Origin: Hyphomicrobium sp. 12-62-95
Lineage (GTDB): Bacteria > Pseudomonadota > Alphaproteobacteria > Rhizobiales > Hyphomicrobiaceae
Assembly: GCA_002279935.1 (NCBI GenBank)
Contig: NCCZ01000006.1
Location: forward strand, 62,001 to 126,000
Reading direction: 5' to 3'
Length of the DNA stretch: 64,000 nucleotides
Part shown: piece by piece, positions 8,105 to 16,538 of the stretch
How the letters are laid out: every line of letters begins with the position of its first letter
Numbering within the stretch: position 1 is the first letter of the stretch
The notes under the pieces: generated by a model
Database searches by the model: none
Told to the model about the DNA's origin: nothing
The model's input: only the letters and a program-made list of their open reading frames with translations
Program-made: the position numbers and the translations under genes

Positions 8105-10303
8105 ATGCGCTTTCTCCTCCTCTTCACCTTGTTTGTTCTTTCCGCAGCCCCTGCGGCGGCCAACCCGGTTCGTGAGGCAGCGCCGCGCTCGCCCGCGGCC
8201 ATCGAGGCGGCTGTCGGCAAGCTTCTCGGGCGCATGACGCTGAAGGAGAAGATCGGACAGTTGCATTTCCCATCGCTGGCCTTCCCGCACGAACCGCAGA
8301 TCGAGGCGGTGCGGCGGGGCGAGATCGGGGCGATGCTGAATGTCGTCGATCCCCGCTACATTAAGGCGTTTGCGGCAGCGGCTCGGGACTCGCGGCTCGG
8401 CATTCCGATGCTTTATGCGATCGATGCGATTTATGCTCTGAAGATCACCTTTCCGCCGCCGCTGGCGTGGGCGGCGACATGGCGGCCGGACTTGGCGGAG
8501 CGCGCATCGTATGAAGTGGCTCGCGAGGCGCGCGCGGTGGGCGTGAACTGGACGTTCGCGCCGATGGTGGACGTGTCGCGCGATCCGCGGTGGGGGCGGG
8601 TGATCGAGGGGGCGGGCGAGGATGCGTTTTTGGCTTCGGCGTTTTCGGCGGCGCGGGTGTCCGGCTACCGGCGGGGGGGATTGGCGACATCGGTCAAACA
8701 TTTCGTCGGATATGGCGCGCCGGAGGGTGGGCGCGACTATACGGGGACGGAGATCTCGACACCGGAATTGCTCGACCGGTATCTGCCGCCGTTCAAGGCG
8801 GCGTTGGAGGCTGGCAGCGAGACGGTGATGGCCTCGTTCAACACCATCAACGGTGTGCCGGTGACAATGAACCGGGCGCTGGTGACGGATCTTCTGAAGA
8901 AGCAGTTGGGGTTCGACGGGTTCGTCACCAGCGATTTCGTAGCGATCGGGGAACTCGTGAACCACGGCGTGGCGCGGGACCTGGAAGAGGCGAGCGTGCT
9001 CGCGTTCAAGGCCGGCATCGATTTCGACATGGCGAGCGGCGGGTACGACTTGTATCTGGCCCGCGCGGTGGCCGATGGGCGGATCAAAATGGCTGCCATC
9101 GACGACGCGGTGCGGCGCGTGCTGCGGGTGAAATACCGGCTTGGGCTGTTCGACCAGACAGCGGCTGACTTCGACGGCCTTCCGCGTGCCGTGGACGAAG
9201 TGGCCGTGCGCCAGAGCGCGCGCGAGGTGGCGCTGGAAAGTTTCGTGCTGCTGAAAAATGAAAACGCGGCGTTGCCATTGACGTCGGCCACCGGGACGAT
9301 TGCGCTGATCGGCACGAGTGCGGACAGCGCGCAGCACGATCATTCGTGGTGGGGGCCAGCTGGGCATCAGAAGCCTGAGACAGAGACGCTCCGGGCGGCG
9401 CTGGAAAAGCGTATGCGGCCGGGGCAGACGTTGATTTTCGAACCTGCGTTTGCCGATCCGTGCGGGCGGGAGTTGAAGGACAAGGCGGCGGCCGTCGCGG
9501 CGGCCAAGCGCGCGGATGTCGTCGTCTATAACGTGATTGAGGATTGCGAGATCCAGGGCGAGGGCGTGTCGCGCGCGAAGCTGACGTTATCGGGACGGCA
9601 GCAGGAGATGCTCGATGCGCTGGCCGCGACGGGCAAGCCGATTGTTCTCGTGGTGGAGACGGGGCGGGCGCTGGTGCTGGCCGACGCAGAGCGGCAAGTG
9701 GATGCGATTTTGATCGCGTGGCATCCGGGGACCGAGGGGCGCACAGCACTGGCGGAAGTGCTCACGGGTGAGGTGTCGCCATCGGGCAAGCTGCCGATGA
9801 CGTTTCCACGTTCGGAAGGGCAGATTCCCATCTCGTACAATCTCCTGCCGACGGGGCGGCCGTTCACCGGGAGCCGGTACACAACGGGATACGTCGATGA
9901 AAAGCAGACGCCGCTTTACCCGTTTGGGCACGGGTTGACGTACACGACGTTTGCCTATGACGAGATCGTGCTGTCGGAGCCGAAGATGACGGTGCGCGGT
10001 GAGATCGACGTCGATGTGACCGTGCGGAATACGGGATCGCGGGCGGGCAGTGAAGTGGTGCAGCTTTATACGCGGCAACTGGTGGCGAGCCGGTCCCGGC
10101 CGGTGAAGGAGCTGCGGGCGTTCGAAAAGATCACGCTCAAGCCGGGGGAGTCGCGCACGGTGCGCTTTCGCCTTAAGGCCAAGGATCTCGGCTTTCACGA
10201 CGATGCGGGGCGGTATCTCGTGGAGGCTGCGCCGTACAAGGTGATGGCCGGGGGAAGTTCCGATACGGCGCTGGCGACCGACTTTCTCATTACGCGCGAG
10301 TGA
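8105..10303 (+). CDS. bglX: glycoside hydrolase family 3 beta-glucosidase, periplasmic
   Basis: 732 residues, close to E. coli BglX. Residues 1-19 (MRFLLLFTLFVLSAAPAAA) form a signal peptide, so the enzyme is exported. The family 3 N-terminal barrel carries KHFVGYGAPEGGRDYT near 198 and the nucleophile Asp in GFVTSDF near 275 (SDW in most relatives). The C-terminal sandwich follows, and a fibronectin-III-like domain starts after YPFGHGLTYTTFAYDE near 606. It would release terminal glucose from beta-glucans; with NdvA nearby, periplasmic glucan turnover is a reasonable guess. The 3' end overlaps the convergent CoA-binding gene by 14 bases. Confidence 0.9.
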   Translation: MRFLLLFTLFVLSAAPAAANPVREAAPRSPAAIEAAVGKLLGRMTLKEKIGQLHFPSLAFPHEPQIEAVRRGEIGAMLNVVDPRYIKAFAAAARDSRLGIPMLYAIDAIYALKITFPPPLAWAATWRPDLAERASYEVAREARAVGVNWTFAPMVDVSRDPRWGRVIEGAGEDAFLASAFSAARVSGYRRGGLATSVKHFVGYGAPEGGRDYTGTEISTPELLDRYLPPFKAALEAGSETVMASFNTINGVPVTMNRALVTDLLKKQLGFDGFVTSDFVAIGELVNHGVARDLEEASVLAFKAGIDFDMASGGYDLYLARAVADGRIKMAAIDDAVRRVLRVKYRLGLFDQTAADFDGLPRAVDEVAVRQSAREVALESFVLLKNENAALPLTSATGTIALIGTSADSAQHDHSWWGPAGHQKPETETLRAALEKRMRPGQTLIFEPAFADPCGRELKDKAAAVAAAKRADVVVYNVIEDCEIQGEGVSRAKLTLSGRQQEMLDALAATGKPIVLVVETGRALVLADAERQVDAILIAWHPGTEGRTALAEVLTGEVSPSGKLPMTFPRSEGQIPISYNLLPTGRPFTGSRYTTGYVDEKQTPLYPFGHGLTYTTFAYDEIVLSEPKMTVRGEIDVDVTVRNTGSRAGSEVVQLYTRQLVASRSRPVKELRAFEKITLKPGESRTVRFRLKAKDLGFHDDAGRYLVEAAPYKVMAGGSSDTALATDFLITRE

Positions 10304-10733
10304 TGGCGAGGCGGGCGAGTTCGATTTTCGGGCAGCGGTCCATCACCACAATCAGGCCAGCTTCGGCAGCGCGGCGGGCGGCTTCGTCGTTGATGACGCC
10401 GATTTGCATCCAAACGGCTTTGAGGCCGAGGCGATCCTTATTGGCGATCGCTTCCTCAACGACGGCGAGGGCGGCATCGGAGGCACGGAAAATGTCGACG
10501 ATGTCGGCGGGGGCTGGCACGTCGGCCAGCGTCGCGACAACTTTTTGGCCGAGGATTTCGCTGCCGGCTTGACCGGGGTTGACGGGGACGACCGTGTAGC
10601 CCTTGGCGATCAAGCGTTCCATGACGCCATAAACGGGACGATCAGGTTTGGGCGAAGCGCCGACAACGGCGAATACGCGGGCCGTTTGCAGAAGGTTTTT
10701 GAGGTCTGCATCGCTCGGGTTGGCGAAGGCCAT
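10290..10733 (-). CDS. CoA-binding domain protein (YccU type)
   Basis: 147 residues forming a single Rossmann-type CoA-binding domain as in the N-terminal part of succinyl-CoA synthetase alpha. VFAVVGASPKPDRPVYGVM near 20-38 is the nucleotide loop and GYTVVPVNPG near 47-56 is the second conserved strand. The physiological role of YccU-like proteins is unknown. The start is one base from the stop of the enoyl-CoA hydratase gene upstream on the same strand, so the two are almost certainly one operon. Confidence 0.85.
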   Translation of the reverse strand: MAFANPSDADLKNLLQTARVFAVVGASPKPDRPVYGVMERLIAKGYTVVPVNPGQAGSEILGQKVVATLADVPAPADIVDIFRASDAALAVVEEAIANKDRLGLKAVWMQIGVINDEAARRAAEAGLIVVMDRCPKIELARLAITRA

Positions 10734-10734
10734 G

Positions 10735-11553
10735 TCAGCAGCCCTTCCAGACGGGGTCGCGCTTTTCGAGGAATGCGCCGATTCCTTCAGCAGCGTCGGC
10801 TTTCAGCATATTTTCGACCATAACCTGTGCCGCGAAGTCGTAGGCTTGGCCGAGCGGCATATCGATCTGGTCGTAGAACGCCTTCTTGCCGATGGCGACG
10901 GTGAGAGGGGACTTGGATGCGATGATGCGGGCCATGTCGAGAGCTGTGGCGTAGGCCTCGCCCTTGGCAACGATGCGGTTGACGAGGCCGTATTCGGCGG
11001 CCTCCGCAGCGCCCATCATTTCGCCGAGCAGCAGCATTTCCATGGCGCGTTTGCGCGGCACGTTGCGGGCGAGCGCGACCATCGGCGTGGAACAGAAGAG
11101 GCCGATGTTGACGCCGGGCGTGGCGAAGCGGCTGTCTTCTTCAGCGACTGCCAGATCGCACGTGGCGACGAGTTGGCAGCCGGCTGCGGTGGCGATGCCG
11201 TGGACGGCAGCGATGACCGGTTTGGGACAGGCGACGACGGCCTGCATAAGTTCGGCGCAGCGCGTCATCGTTTCGGTGAAGAAGATGCGGCCGCCGTCGG
11301 GGGCGTCGCGGTGGGCAGTCAGTTCCTTCAGATCGTGGCCGGCGCAGAAGGCGGGACCTTCGGCGGCGATGACGATGGCCGCGACGGTGGGATCAGTGCC
11401 AAGCGTGGCGAGTTCGCCATGCAAAGCGGCCATCATGGCGACGGAAAGTGCGTTGCGCTGTTGCGGCCTGTCGAGAAACAGCACCGCCACACCGGGCTCC
11501 GGCCGCTCGACGCGCGCCGGCGGCCGGTCAATACCTGCGTTGCCGCTCATCAC
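10735..11553 (-). CDS. enoyl-CoA hydratase/isomerase family protein
   Basis: 272 residues, crotonase fold. FLDRPQQRNALSVAMMAAL near 27-45 and GPAFCAGHDLKELTAHRDA near 69-87 carry the first oxyanion-hole element; GIATAAGCQLVATCDLAVA near 112-130 carries the second. Family members hydrate or isomerise acyl-CoA thioesters; the specific substrate cannot be read from sequence. Shares an operon with the downstream CoA-binding protein. The exported protein gene upstream ends 11 bases before it, so it may be transcribed together. Confidence 0.85.
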   Translation of the reverse strand: MMSGNAGIDRPPARVERPEPGVAVLFLDRPQQRNALSVAMMAALHGELATLGTDPTVAAIVIAAEGPAFCAGHDLKELTAHRDAPDGGRIFFTETMTRCAELMQAVVACPKPVIAAVHGIATAAGCQLVATCDLAVAEEDSRFATPGVNIGLFCSTPMVALARNVPRKRAMEMLLLGEMMGAAEAAEYGLVNRIVAKGEAYATALDMARIIASKSPLTVAIGKKAFYDQIDMPLGQAYDFAAQVMVENMLKADAAEGIGAFLEKRDPVWKGC

Positions 11554-11564
11554 TACTCCCGAGG

Positions 11565-12188
11565 TTATTTCTTGTCGTCGGGCTTGGGCTCGGCGGCCGG
11601 AGGCGCGCTGCCTTCGGGCTGGCTTTCGCCTGAGCTGTCAACGGTCAGCTTTTCCAGATCGGGCTGGTACTTTTTGACCACCTCAATGTTGGACTGGAAC
11701 TGGAGCGGCTTGGCAGCGGCGATTTCCTGATTGAGGTCTTCGATGACGAGCTTCTTGTCGTCGTCGGGAATGGAGGCGTCGGCTTTGATGTTCTCCAGCT
11801 CGAGCTTCATCTTTTCGACCGGGTCGGTGTAGTCGCCGGTTTTGGGATCGAGGCCGTCGAGGACGATCGAGATGTTGGCGCCGACGATTTCCATGTCGTT
11901 GAAGTCGGCGAAGCCATGCTTCTTGGCGATGTTGTCCAATTCGCCCTTCAGGGCGTCGTCCGGCTTATCGCCGCCTTCCAGAAGCTTGGCTGACAGAGGT
12001 TGCAGATCCTTCTGTGCGGCGATAAAGCCGCCAACCTGCTTATCGGTCAACTCTACCTGCTTGAGCTCCTCGACCTCCTGGGCGGCGAGCGGCCCGGACC
12101 ACACGACGGCAGCTAGCCCCACCACGGCCGAGGCGAGCATGGCAAGCCCGCGGTTCAGAGTGGTGAACGGAAGACGGGGGAGGATCAT
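11565..12188 (-). CDS. exported hypothetical protein, acidic
   Basis: 207 residues. An N-terminal hydrophobic stretch ending near SGPLAAQ (about residue 36) reads as a signal peptide, so it is probably periplasmic. The mature part is helical and acidic (LTDKQVGGFIAAQKDL, HGFADFNDMEIVGANISIV) and the tail is rich in Pro, Ser and Lys. It resembles conserved Hyphomicrobiales periplasmic proteins with a helical DUF4168-like layout, but I cannot name it. Divergent from rplM across a 366-base gap. Confidence 0.6.
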   Translation of the reverse strand: MILPRLPFTTLNRGLAMLASAVVGLAAVVWSGPLAAQEVEELKQVELTDKQVGGFIAAQKDLQPLSAKLLEGGDKPDDALKGELDNIAKKHGFADFNDMEIVGANISIVLDGLDPKTGDYTDPVEKMKLELENIKADASIPDDDKKLVIEDLNQEIAAAKPLQFQSNIEVVKKYQPDLEKLTVDSSGESQPEGSAPPAAEPKPDDKK

Positions 12189-12344
12189 GGGTGGTCTCCG
12201 GACGAGGAAGGACGAAGGCTGTATAGCTGACGCATCGAGGCGGTCTGATGACCTAGGACTAAGACCGTATTAAGGATGTTCGGGGCGCGGGACCAGACCA
12301 CTTGCGGGCAAGATTGGTTGCGACGAAGAACTGGTCCGCTCACG

Positions 12345-12381
12345 GGTATTATATTACCTTTTTATTTGGTATTATAATACC
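12345..12381. promoter_or_regulatory. two AT-rich 14-base palindromes in tandem, candidate operator
   Basis: GGTATTATATTACC at 12345-12358 is near-palindromic, and GGTATTATAATACC at 12368-12381 is a perfect palindrome. Their centres are 23 bases apart, about two helical turns, on the same face of the DNA. They stand out as an AT-rich island in a GC-rich genome, in the gap between the divergent exported-protein gene and rplM. The second site contains TATAAT. The regulator is unknown. Confidence 0.5.
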
Positions 12382-12450
12382 TGCTCGATATTTGCCTTGG
12401 TTTTCTTGATTTTTCTGCGCGATCTGAGCGGGATTCGGAGCGATTGTCAC

Positions 12451-12480
12451 TTGACGACTGCGCCAACCTCGCCGTATTGC
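12451..12480 (+). promoter_or_regulatory. candidate housekeeping promoter of rplM-rpsI
   Basis: TTGACG at 12451-12456, an 18-base spacer and TATTGC at 12475-12480 fit a vegetative alphaproteobacterial promoter with a strong -35 element. Transcription would begin near 12487, giving a leader of about 68 bases before rplM. Confidence 0.45.
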
Positions 12481-12489
12481 CCTTTCGTC

Positions 12490-12523
12490 CGGGCGCTAGG
12501 CCCGCATGCGCCCGTCTGGGCGC
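12490..12523 (+). promoter_or_regulatory. rplM leader with mutually exclusive hairpins
   Basis: GGGCGC (12491-12496) can pair with GCGCCC (12508-12513), which can instead pair with a second GGGCGC (12518-12523). Such alternate pairing in the 5' leader of a ribosomal protein operon suggests feedback control, but no known L13 leader was recognised. Confidence 0.35.
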
Positions 12524-12554
12524 TTCCGAACTCTCCAGGCTGGAACCTGACACC

Positions 12555-13016
12555 ATGAAAACCTACGTCGCCAAGCCCGGCGAGGTGGAAAAGGGTTGGA
12601 TCGTGATTGACGCCGACGGTCTCGTCGTCGGCCGTCTCGCCGCCCTGATCGCCACCCGCCTCAAGGGTAAGCACAAGGCCATCTATACGCCGCACGTCGA
12701 TTGCGGCGACAACGTCGTCGTCATCAATGCCGAGAAGGTCGTCTTCACCGGCAATAAGACGGTCGACAAGGTCTATTACCGCCACACCGGGTATCCGGGC
12801 GGCATCAAGGAAACGACGCCGAAGCGTCTGCTTGAGGGCAACTTTCCCGAGCGCGTCATCACCAAGGCCGTCGAACGCATGCTGAAGCGCGGTCCACTGC
12901 AGCGGCAGCTGATGCGTAACCTGCGCGTTTATAAGGGCGCAGAGCATCCGCACGTGGCTCAGAACCCGACCAGCGTCGATGTTGCGTCGCTCAACCGTAA
13001 AAACTCGAGGGCCTAA
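12555..13016 (+). CDS. rplM: 50S ribosomal protein L13
   Basis: 153 residues. [19 protein letters not shown] is the standard L13 N terminus and fixes the ATG at 12555, although the frame is open upstream. Further family motifs are [29 protein letters not shown] and [21 protein letters not shown]13 is an early assembly protein of the large subunit. It is followed 5 bases later by rpsI, the usual L13-S9 pair. Confidence 0.97.
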   Translation: MKTYVAKPGEVEKGWIVIDADGLVVGRLAALIATRLKGKHKAIYTPHVDCGDNVVVINAEKVVFTGNKTVDKVYYRHTGYPGGIKETTPKRLLEGNFPERVITKAVERMLKRGPLQRQLMRNLRVYKGAEHPHVAQNPTSVDVASLNRKNSRA

Positions 13017-13021
13017 GTCAC

Positions 13022-13501
13022 ATGGCAACCGAAGCAAAGACGCTGAGTGATCTCGGCGCCATCAAGACCGCAGCGCCCGCCGAGGCGCCGGTGCATGTGC
13101 AGAAGCTCGACAAGCTTGGCCGCGCTTACGCGACGGGCAAGCGCAAGGACGCGGTCGCCCGCGTCTGGATCAAGCCCGGCAAGGGCGTGATCACGGTGAA
13201 CGAGAAGGACTACACCAAGTACTTCGCGCGCCCCGTTCTGCAGATGCTTCTCAAGCAACCGTTGAACGCGGCCAGCCGTCTGACGCAGTACGACATCCGC
13301 GTGACGGTCGCCGGTGGCGGTCTCTCCGGTCAGGCTGGCGCAGTGCGTCACGGCATCTCCAAGGCGCTCACCTACTTTGAGCCGGAGCTGCGCGGCGTTC
13401 TGAAGAAGGGCGGCTTCCTCACGCGCGACAGCCGCACTGTCGAGCGCAAGAAGTACGGCCGCATGAAGGCCCGCCGCAGCTTCCAGTTCTCGAAGCGCTA
13501 A
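13022..13501 (+). CDS. rpsI: 30S ribosomal protein S9
   Basis: 159 residues. The N-terminal extension of about 30 residues is typical of alphaproteobacterial S9; the core begins at [17 protein letters not shown] and ends with the basic tail [17 protein letters not shown], whose last Arg reaches the ribosomal P site. Co-transcribed with rplM and followed by a strong terminator. Confidence 0.97.
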   Translation: MATEAKTLSDLGAIKTAAPAEAPVHVQKLDKLGRAYATGKRKDAVARVWIKPGKGVITVNEKDYTKYFARPVLQMLLKQPLNAASRLTQYDIRVTVAGGGLSGQAGAVRHGISKALTYFEPELRGVLKKGGFLTRDSRTVERKKYGRMKARRSFQFSKR

Positions 13502-13525
13502 GCAGCGCCTTTCAGCGATATTCAG

Positions 13526-13560
13526 ACAGCCCGCTTCTCTCGAGCGGGCTGTTTGTGTTT
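13526..13560 (+). terminator. rho-independent terminator of rplM-rpsI
   Basis: ACAGCCCGCT and AGCGGGCTGT form a perfect 10-base stem around a 7-base loop, followed by TTGTGTTTT. It lies 25 bases after the rpsI stop. Confidence 0.85.
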
Positions 13561-13677
13561 TGTCCGGGGCCCTGCTTGCCGGGAGACGCGCAGGGTGCCA
13601 CATAGCCCGTGTCATGTGGATCGCCTATTGCTGCGATCAAATTTGGCTCGTTCAGCCAGCCTTTGGGGAGTTGCGAC

Positions 13678-14442
13678 ATGGATCTGCTGGCAGGGGCCGG
13701 ATCGATCATCGATACCGTTGTTACCGATATCGGACTGCTGCTGTCGCCGGACTGGTGGCAGACGCATTGGGTGGCGCTGTTCAACATCCTGCTGATCGAC
13801 CTGACGCTGGCCGGTGACAATGCGATCGTCGTGGGGATGGCCGCGTCGAAGGTTCATCCCTCAATGCGCGCGAAGGTGATCTTCTGGGGGATCGCGGGCG
13901 CGGTTGTCCTGCGCATCATGTTCTCTGCTGTAGCGCAGCAGATGCTGCAGGTGATCGGACTGACGCTGGCGGGTGGGCTGCTGCTGCTGTTCGTGTGTTG
14001 GAAAATGTACCGTCAGATCATGGACGGGGACGAGCACTCAATCGAAGAGGTTGAAGCGGGGCTCGCGAACACGACGACGACGGGAGGCGAGGTGCCGTTC
14101 TGGTCGGCTTTGTGGACGATCATTCTGGCTGATCTTTCGATGTCGCTCGACAATGTATTGGCAGTCGCAGGTGCGGCGGGGGAATCGACGCTGGTGCTCG
14201 TCATCGGTCTGGCGGTGGCGATCATCCTCATGGCGGTGGCCTCGACTTACATTGCCAAGCTCCTGCATAAGTATCCCTGGATCGCTTGGGTCGGCCTCAT
14301 CATTATTCTCTACGTGGCCCTCGACATGATCTATCGCGATAGCCATCAAATCGCATGTGCAAAATTCGGCGTTGGCTGCTCGGAGACGATCTGGCAGGGC
14401 TTCCTGCACCGGATCGGCTTTGGGCCGGGTGCAGGTGGCTGA
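13678..14442 (+). CDS. TerC family integral membrane protein
   Basis: 254 residues with about seven membrane helices. The two family repeats with acidic signatures are IDLTLAGDNAIVVGMAAS near 42-59 and LADLSMSLDNVLAVAGAAG near 155-173. TerC proteins are linked to metal ion export (Mn2+ in characterised members) and tellurite resistance; this is the shorter YjbE-like form. The ATG at 13678 is preceded by GGGGAG at a good distance; the frame is open upstream to 13609 but lacks a ribosome site. argC follows 22 bases later. Confidence 0.85.
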   Translation: MDLLAGAGSIIDTVVTDIGLLLSPDWWQTHWVALFNILLIDLTLAGDNAIVVGMAASKVHPSMRAKVIFWGIAGAVVLRIMFSAVAQQMLQVIGLTLAGGLLLLFVCWKMYRQIMDGDEHSIEEVEAGLANTTTTGGEVPFWSALWTIILADLSMSLDNVLAVAGAAGESTLVLVIGLAVAIILMAVASTYIAKLLHKYPWIAWVGLIIILYVALDMIYRDSHQIACAKFGVGCSETIWQGFLHRIGFGPGAGG

Positions 14443-14464
14443 GGTTTAAGCGAAGGGCGTTGGC

Positions 14465-15397
14465 ATGGCGGACGCGAAGACCGTTTTCATCGATGGCGAG
14501 GCCGGCACGACGGGTTTGCAGATCCGCGAGCGGTTGGCCGGTGAGCGTGCCATTCGGGTGCTTTCGATTGCAGCCGATAAACGCAAAGATGCGGGCGCGC
14601 GCCAATCCTTGATGGCCGAGGCTGATCTCGTCGTTCTTTGCCTGCCAGACGAAGCGGCGAAGGAGGCTGTGGCGCTGGCGGACGGCTTAGGGGCGAACGC
14701 ACCGAAGATCGTTGACGCGTCGACGGCGCATCGCGTTGCATCCGGATGGGTCTATGGGTTCGCGGAACTCGACACCGATCAGGCGGACAAAATCCGATCT
14801 GCAAAGTTCGTCGCCAACCCCGGCTGTTACCCGACGGGGGCGATCGCGCTGCTGCACCCTTTGGTGAAGACCGGTTTGATCCCGGCCGATTTTCCGGTGA
14901 CGGTCAATGCCGTGTCGGGATACTCGGGTGGCGGCAAGGCGATGATCGAGACCTATGAGCCGACGCGGACGGCGCCGAATTTTGAACTCTATGCCTTGGG
15001 TCTCGAGCATAAGCACGTGCCGGAACTGATGGCGTACACGGGCCTGACGCGGCGGCCGATTTTCGTCCCGTCGGTCGGCAATTTCCGGCAGGGCATGCTG
15101 GTGTCGATCCCGCTGCATTTGGACTTGCTGCCGGGCAAGGTGCATGTGGCCGATCTCGAAGCGGCATTGGTGCGCCATTATTCGGGCTCGAAGACCGTGC
15201 GCGTGATCGAAGGGGCTGCCAGCACCCTCCCGCGGCTTGAACCGGAGGCTCTGAACGGCAGCGATGATTTGGAGTTGTTCGTTTTCGGCAAGCCGGGGCT
15301 GAACCATGCCGTGCTCGTCGCGCGGCTGGATAATCTCGGCAAAGGTGCGGCTGGGGCTGCCGTGCAGAACATCAAGCTGATGCTGGGCGTGGCGTAG
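14465..15397 (+). CDS. argC: N-acetyl-gamma-glutamyl-phosphate reductase
   Basis: Third step of arginine synthesis: NADPH-dependent reduction of N-acetylglutamyl phosphate to the semialdehyde. 310 residues, the short form common in alphaproteobacteria. KTVFIDGEAGTTGLQI near 5-20 is the dinucleotide loop, and the catalytic Cys is in ANPGCYPTGAIALL near 118. The C-terminal motif NHAVLVARLDNLGKGAAGAA is also conserved. Downstream of and probably co-transcribed with the TerC gene. In rhizobia argC is often next to rplM-rpsI, as here. Confidence 0.93.
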   Translation: MADAKTVFIDGEAGTTGLQIRERLAGERAIRVLSIAADKRKDAGARQSLMAEADLVVLCLPDEAAKEAVALADGLGANAPKIVDASTAHRVASGWVYGFAELDTDQADKIRSAKFVANPGCYPTGAIALLHPLVKTGLIPADFPVTVNAVSGYSGGGKAMIETYEPTRTAPNFELYALGLEHKHVPELMAYTGLTRRPIFVPSVGNFRQGMLVSIPLHLDLLPGKVHVADLEAALVRHYSGSKTVRVIEGAASTLPRLEPEALNGSDDLELFVFGKPGLNHAVLVARLDNLGKGAAGAAVQNIKLMLGVA

Positions 15398-15415
15398 GCC
15401 AGACGAGTCTCGTTC

Positions 15416-16477
15416 TCACTCGGCGGGCTTGGAAAGGCTCTGGAGCGCTGCTTCATCGACAAAGTCGGACTGCATGTCGACGATAAACGGCAACCGATAA
15501 CCGGAGACGCGAACCTTCACCCATGGCGCGTGAACGGATTGGACCATACCGGGCGTAGAGCGGCCTTCGCGGTAGTCGACGGAGACGACTGCCGATCTGG
15601 GAATCCGGTGGGCCGGCGCGAGGAAGGCCGCTGTCTCGATGACGAGCGTCGAAGCTTCGCGGCTCATGGCGGTTACATAATGGCTGGCGAAAAGATGCAT
15701 TGCGGCGGCCAATGCGAGGGCGGCAATGCTGGCGGCGAGCAAGGTTGGGTCTGATTGCTGGTGTGCGAGGATTGCGAGCCATCCGGCGCCTGCCAAGCCA
15801 CCGAGTGAGACCAGCGCATAGAGCACTTTGACCTTGAGGGCCTGGAACCCGTTGACGACGATGCGGTTGCCGGCAAGCGGCGTTCCATCCGGTGCGGCGA
15901 TCGTATCGGCCAACAAGGTGAGGCCCAGTTGTTCGGCTTTGCGGCGTGCAGCGGGGGCCTTCACGCGCAAGGCTCCGTCGATGACGAGGGGGATCGTGCA
16001 ACGGTCGTCACGGTGTTTGAGTACCACGGCTGCAATGGCGATTTTGTCGTTCCCGACACTGCGTGTGCCCCAATTTTCGATCAACAGTCCGTCGTAGTCG
16101 GAGAGCGGTTTGGACCACGCGCGCCGCCCCAGAAGATCCGCCGATTTGACGTGGACCGTGGTGTCGTCGATTTCCACGTCCACTTTGCGCAGGGCTTCAT
16201 TGGCGGCGGGCCAGAGCCAGCCGCCAACGCAGAACACGAGAAAAAGCAGGAGGGCTAGGAGCGCGAGGGCGCGGGTGGCCACATCGTCGCCCGGCCAAGC
16301 GCTCAAAGGATCGGCCCAGGCGTAGAGCAGGGACGTGCCCAAGATTGTCCAGACGAGCGAGAGGATGACGGTGGGAATGGCCTGGGCAAGATCGGTTTTC
16401 AAAGAAAACGAGACCGGCCGCGTCTTCAACGAAACGTTCAACGGAAATTTGTCGGGCGTTGCGCTGAAGATGCTCAC
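15416..16477 (-). CDS. hypothetical membrane protein
   Basis: 353 residues. Two membrane helices lie near 33-52 and 68-92, then a soluble beta-rich region (VDVEIDDTTVHVKSADLLG, YDGLLIENWGTRSVG) resembling a PH-like or DUF-type layout, then another helix pair near 217-265 and a second beta-rich tail. I recognise no enzyme motif. It ends 18 bases from argC on the opposite strand and stands alone; ctaA lies upstream on the same strand, 61 bases away. Confidence 0.6.
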   Translation of the reverse strand: MSIFSATPDKFPLNVSLKTRPVSFSLKTDLAQAIPTVILSLVWTILGTSLLYAWADPLSAWPGDDVATRALALLALLLFLVFCVGGWLWPAANEALRKVDVEIDDTTVHVKSADLLGRRAWSKPLSDYDGLLIENWGTRSVGNDKIAIAAVVLKHRDDRCTIPLVIDGALRVKAPAARRKAEQLGLTLLADTIAAPDGTPLAGNRIVVNGFQALKVKVLYALVSLGGLAGAGWLAILAHQQSDPTLLAASIAALALAAAMHLFASHYVTAMSREASTLVIETAAFLAPAHRIPRSAVVSVDYREGRSTPGMVQSVHAPWVKVRVSGYRLPFIVDMQSDFVDEAALQSLSKPAE

Positions 16478-16538
16478 GAATGCCTCTCCCGTTGCGGTTA
16501 TTTGGCCGGGTGAGATCAGCAGTTTGCGATGGGCGGCG

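Noticed and set aside
7847..9367. 506-codon open frame antisense to the GH3 gene
   Set aside because: High-GC codon bias leaves long open antisense frames; the product is Arg/His/Pro-rich with no domain.
10290..10303. 14-base overlap of the convergent bglX and CoA-binding genes as a regulatory device
   Set aside because: Short tail-to-tail overlaps are common in compact genomes.
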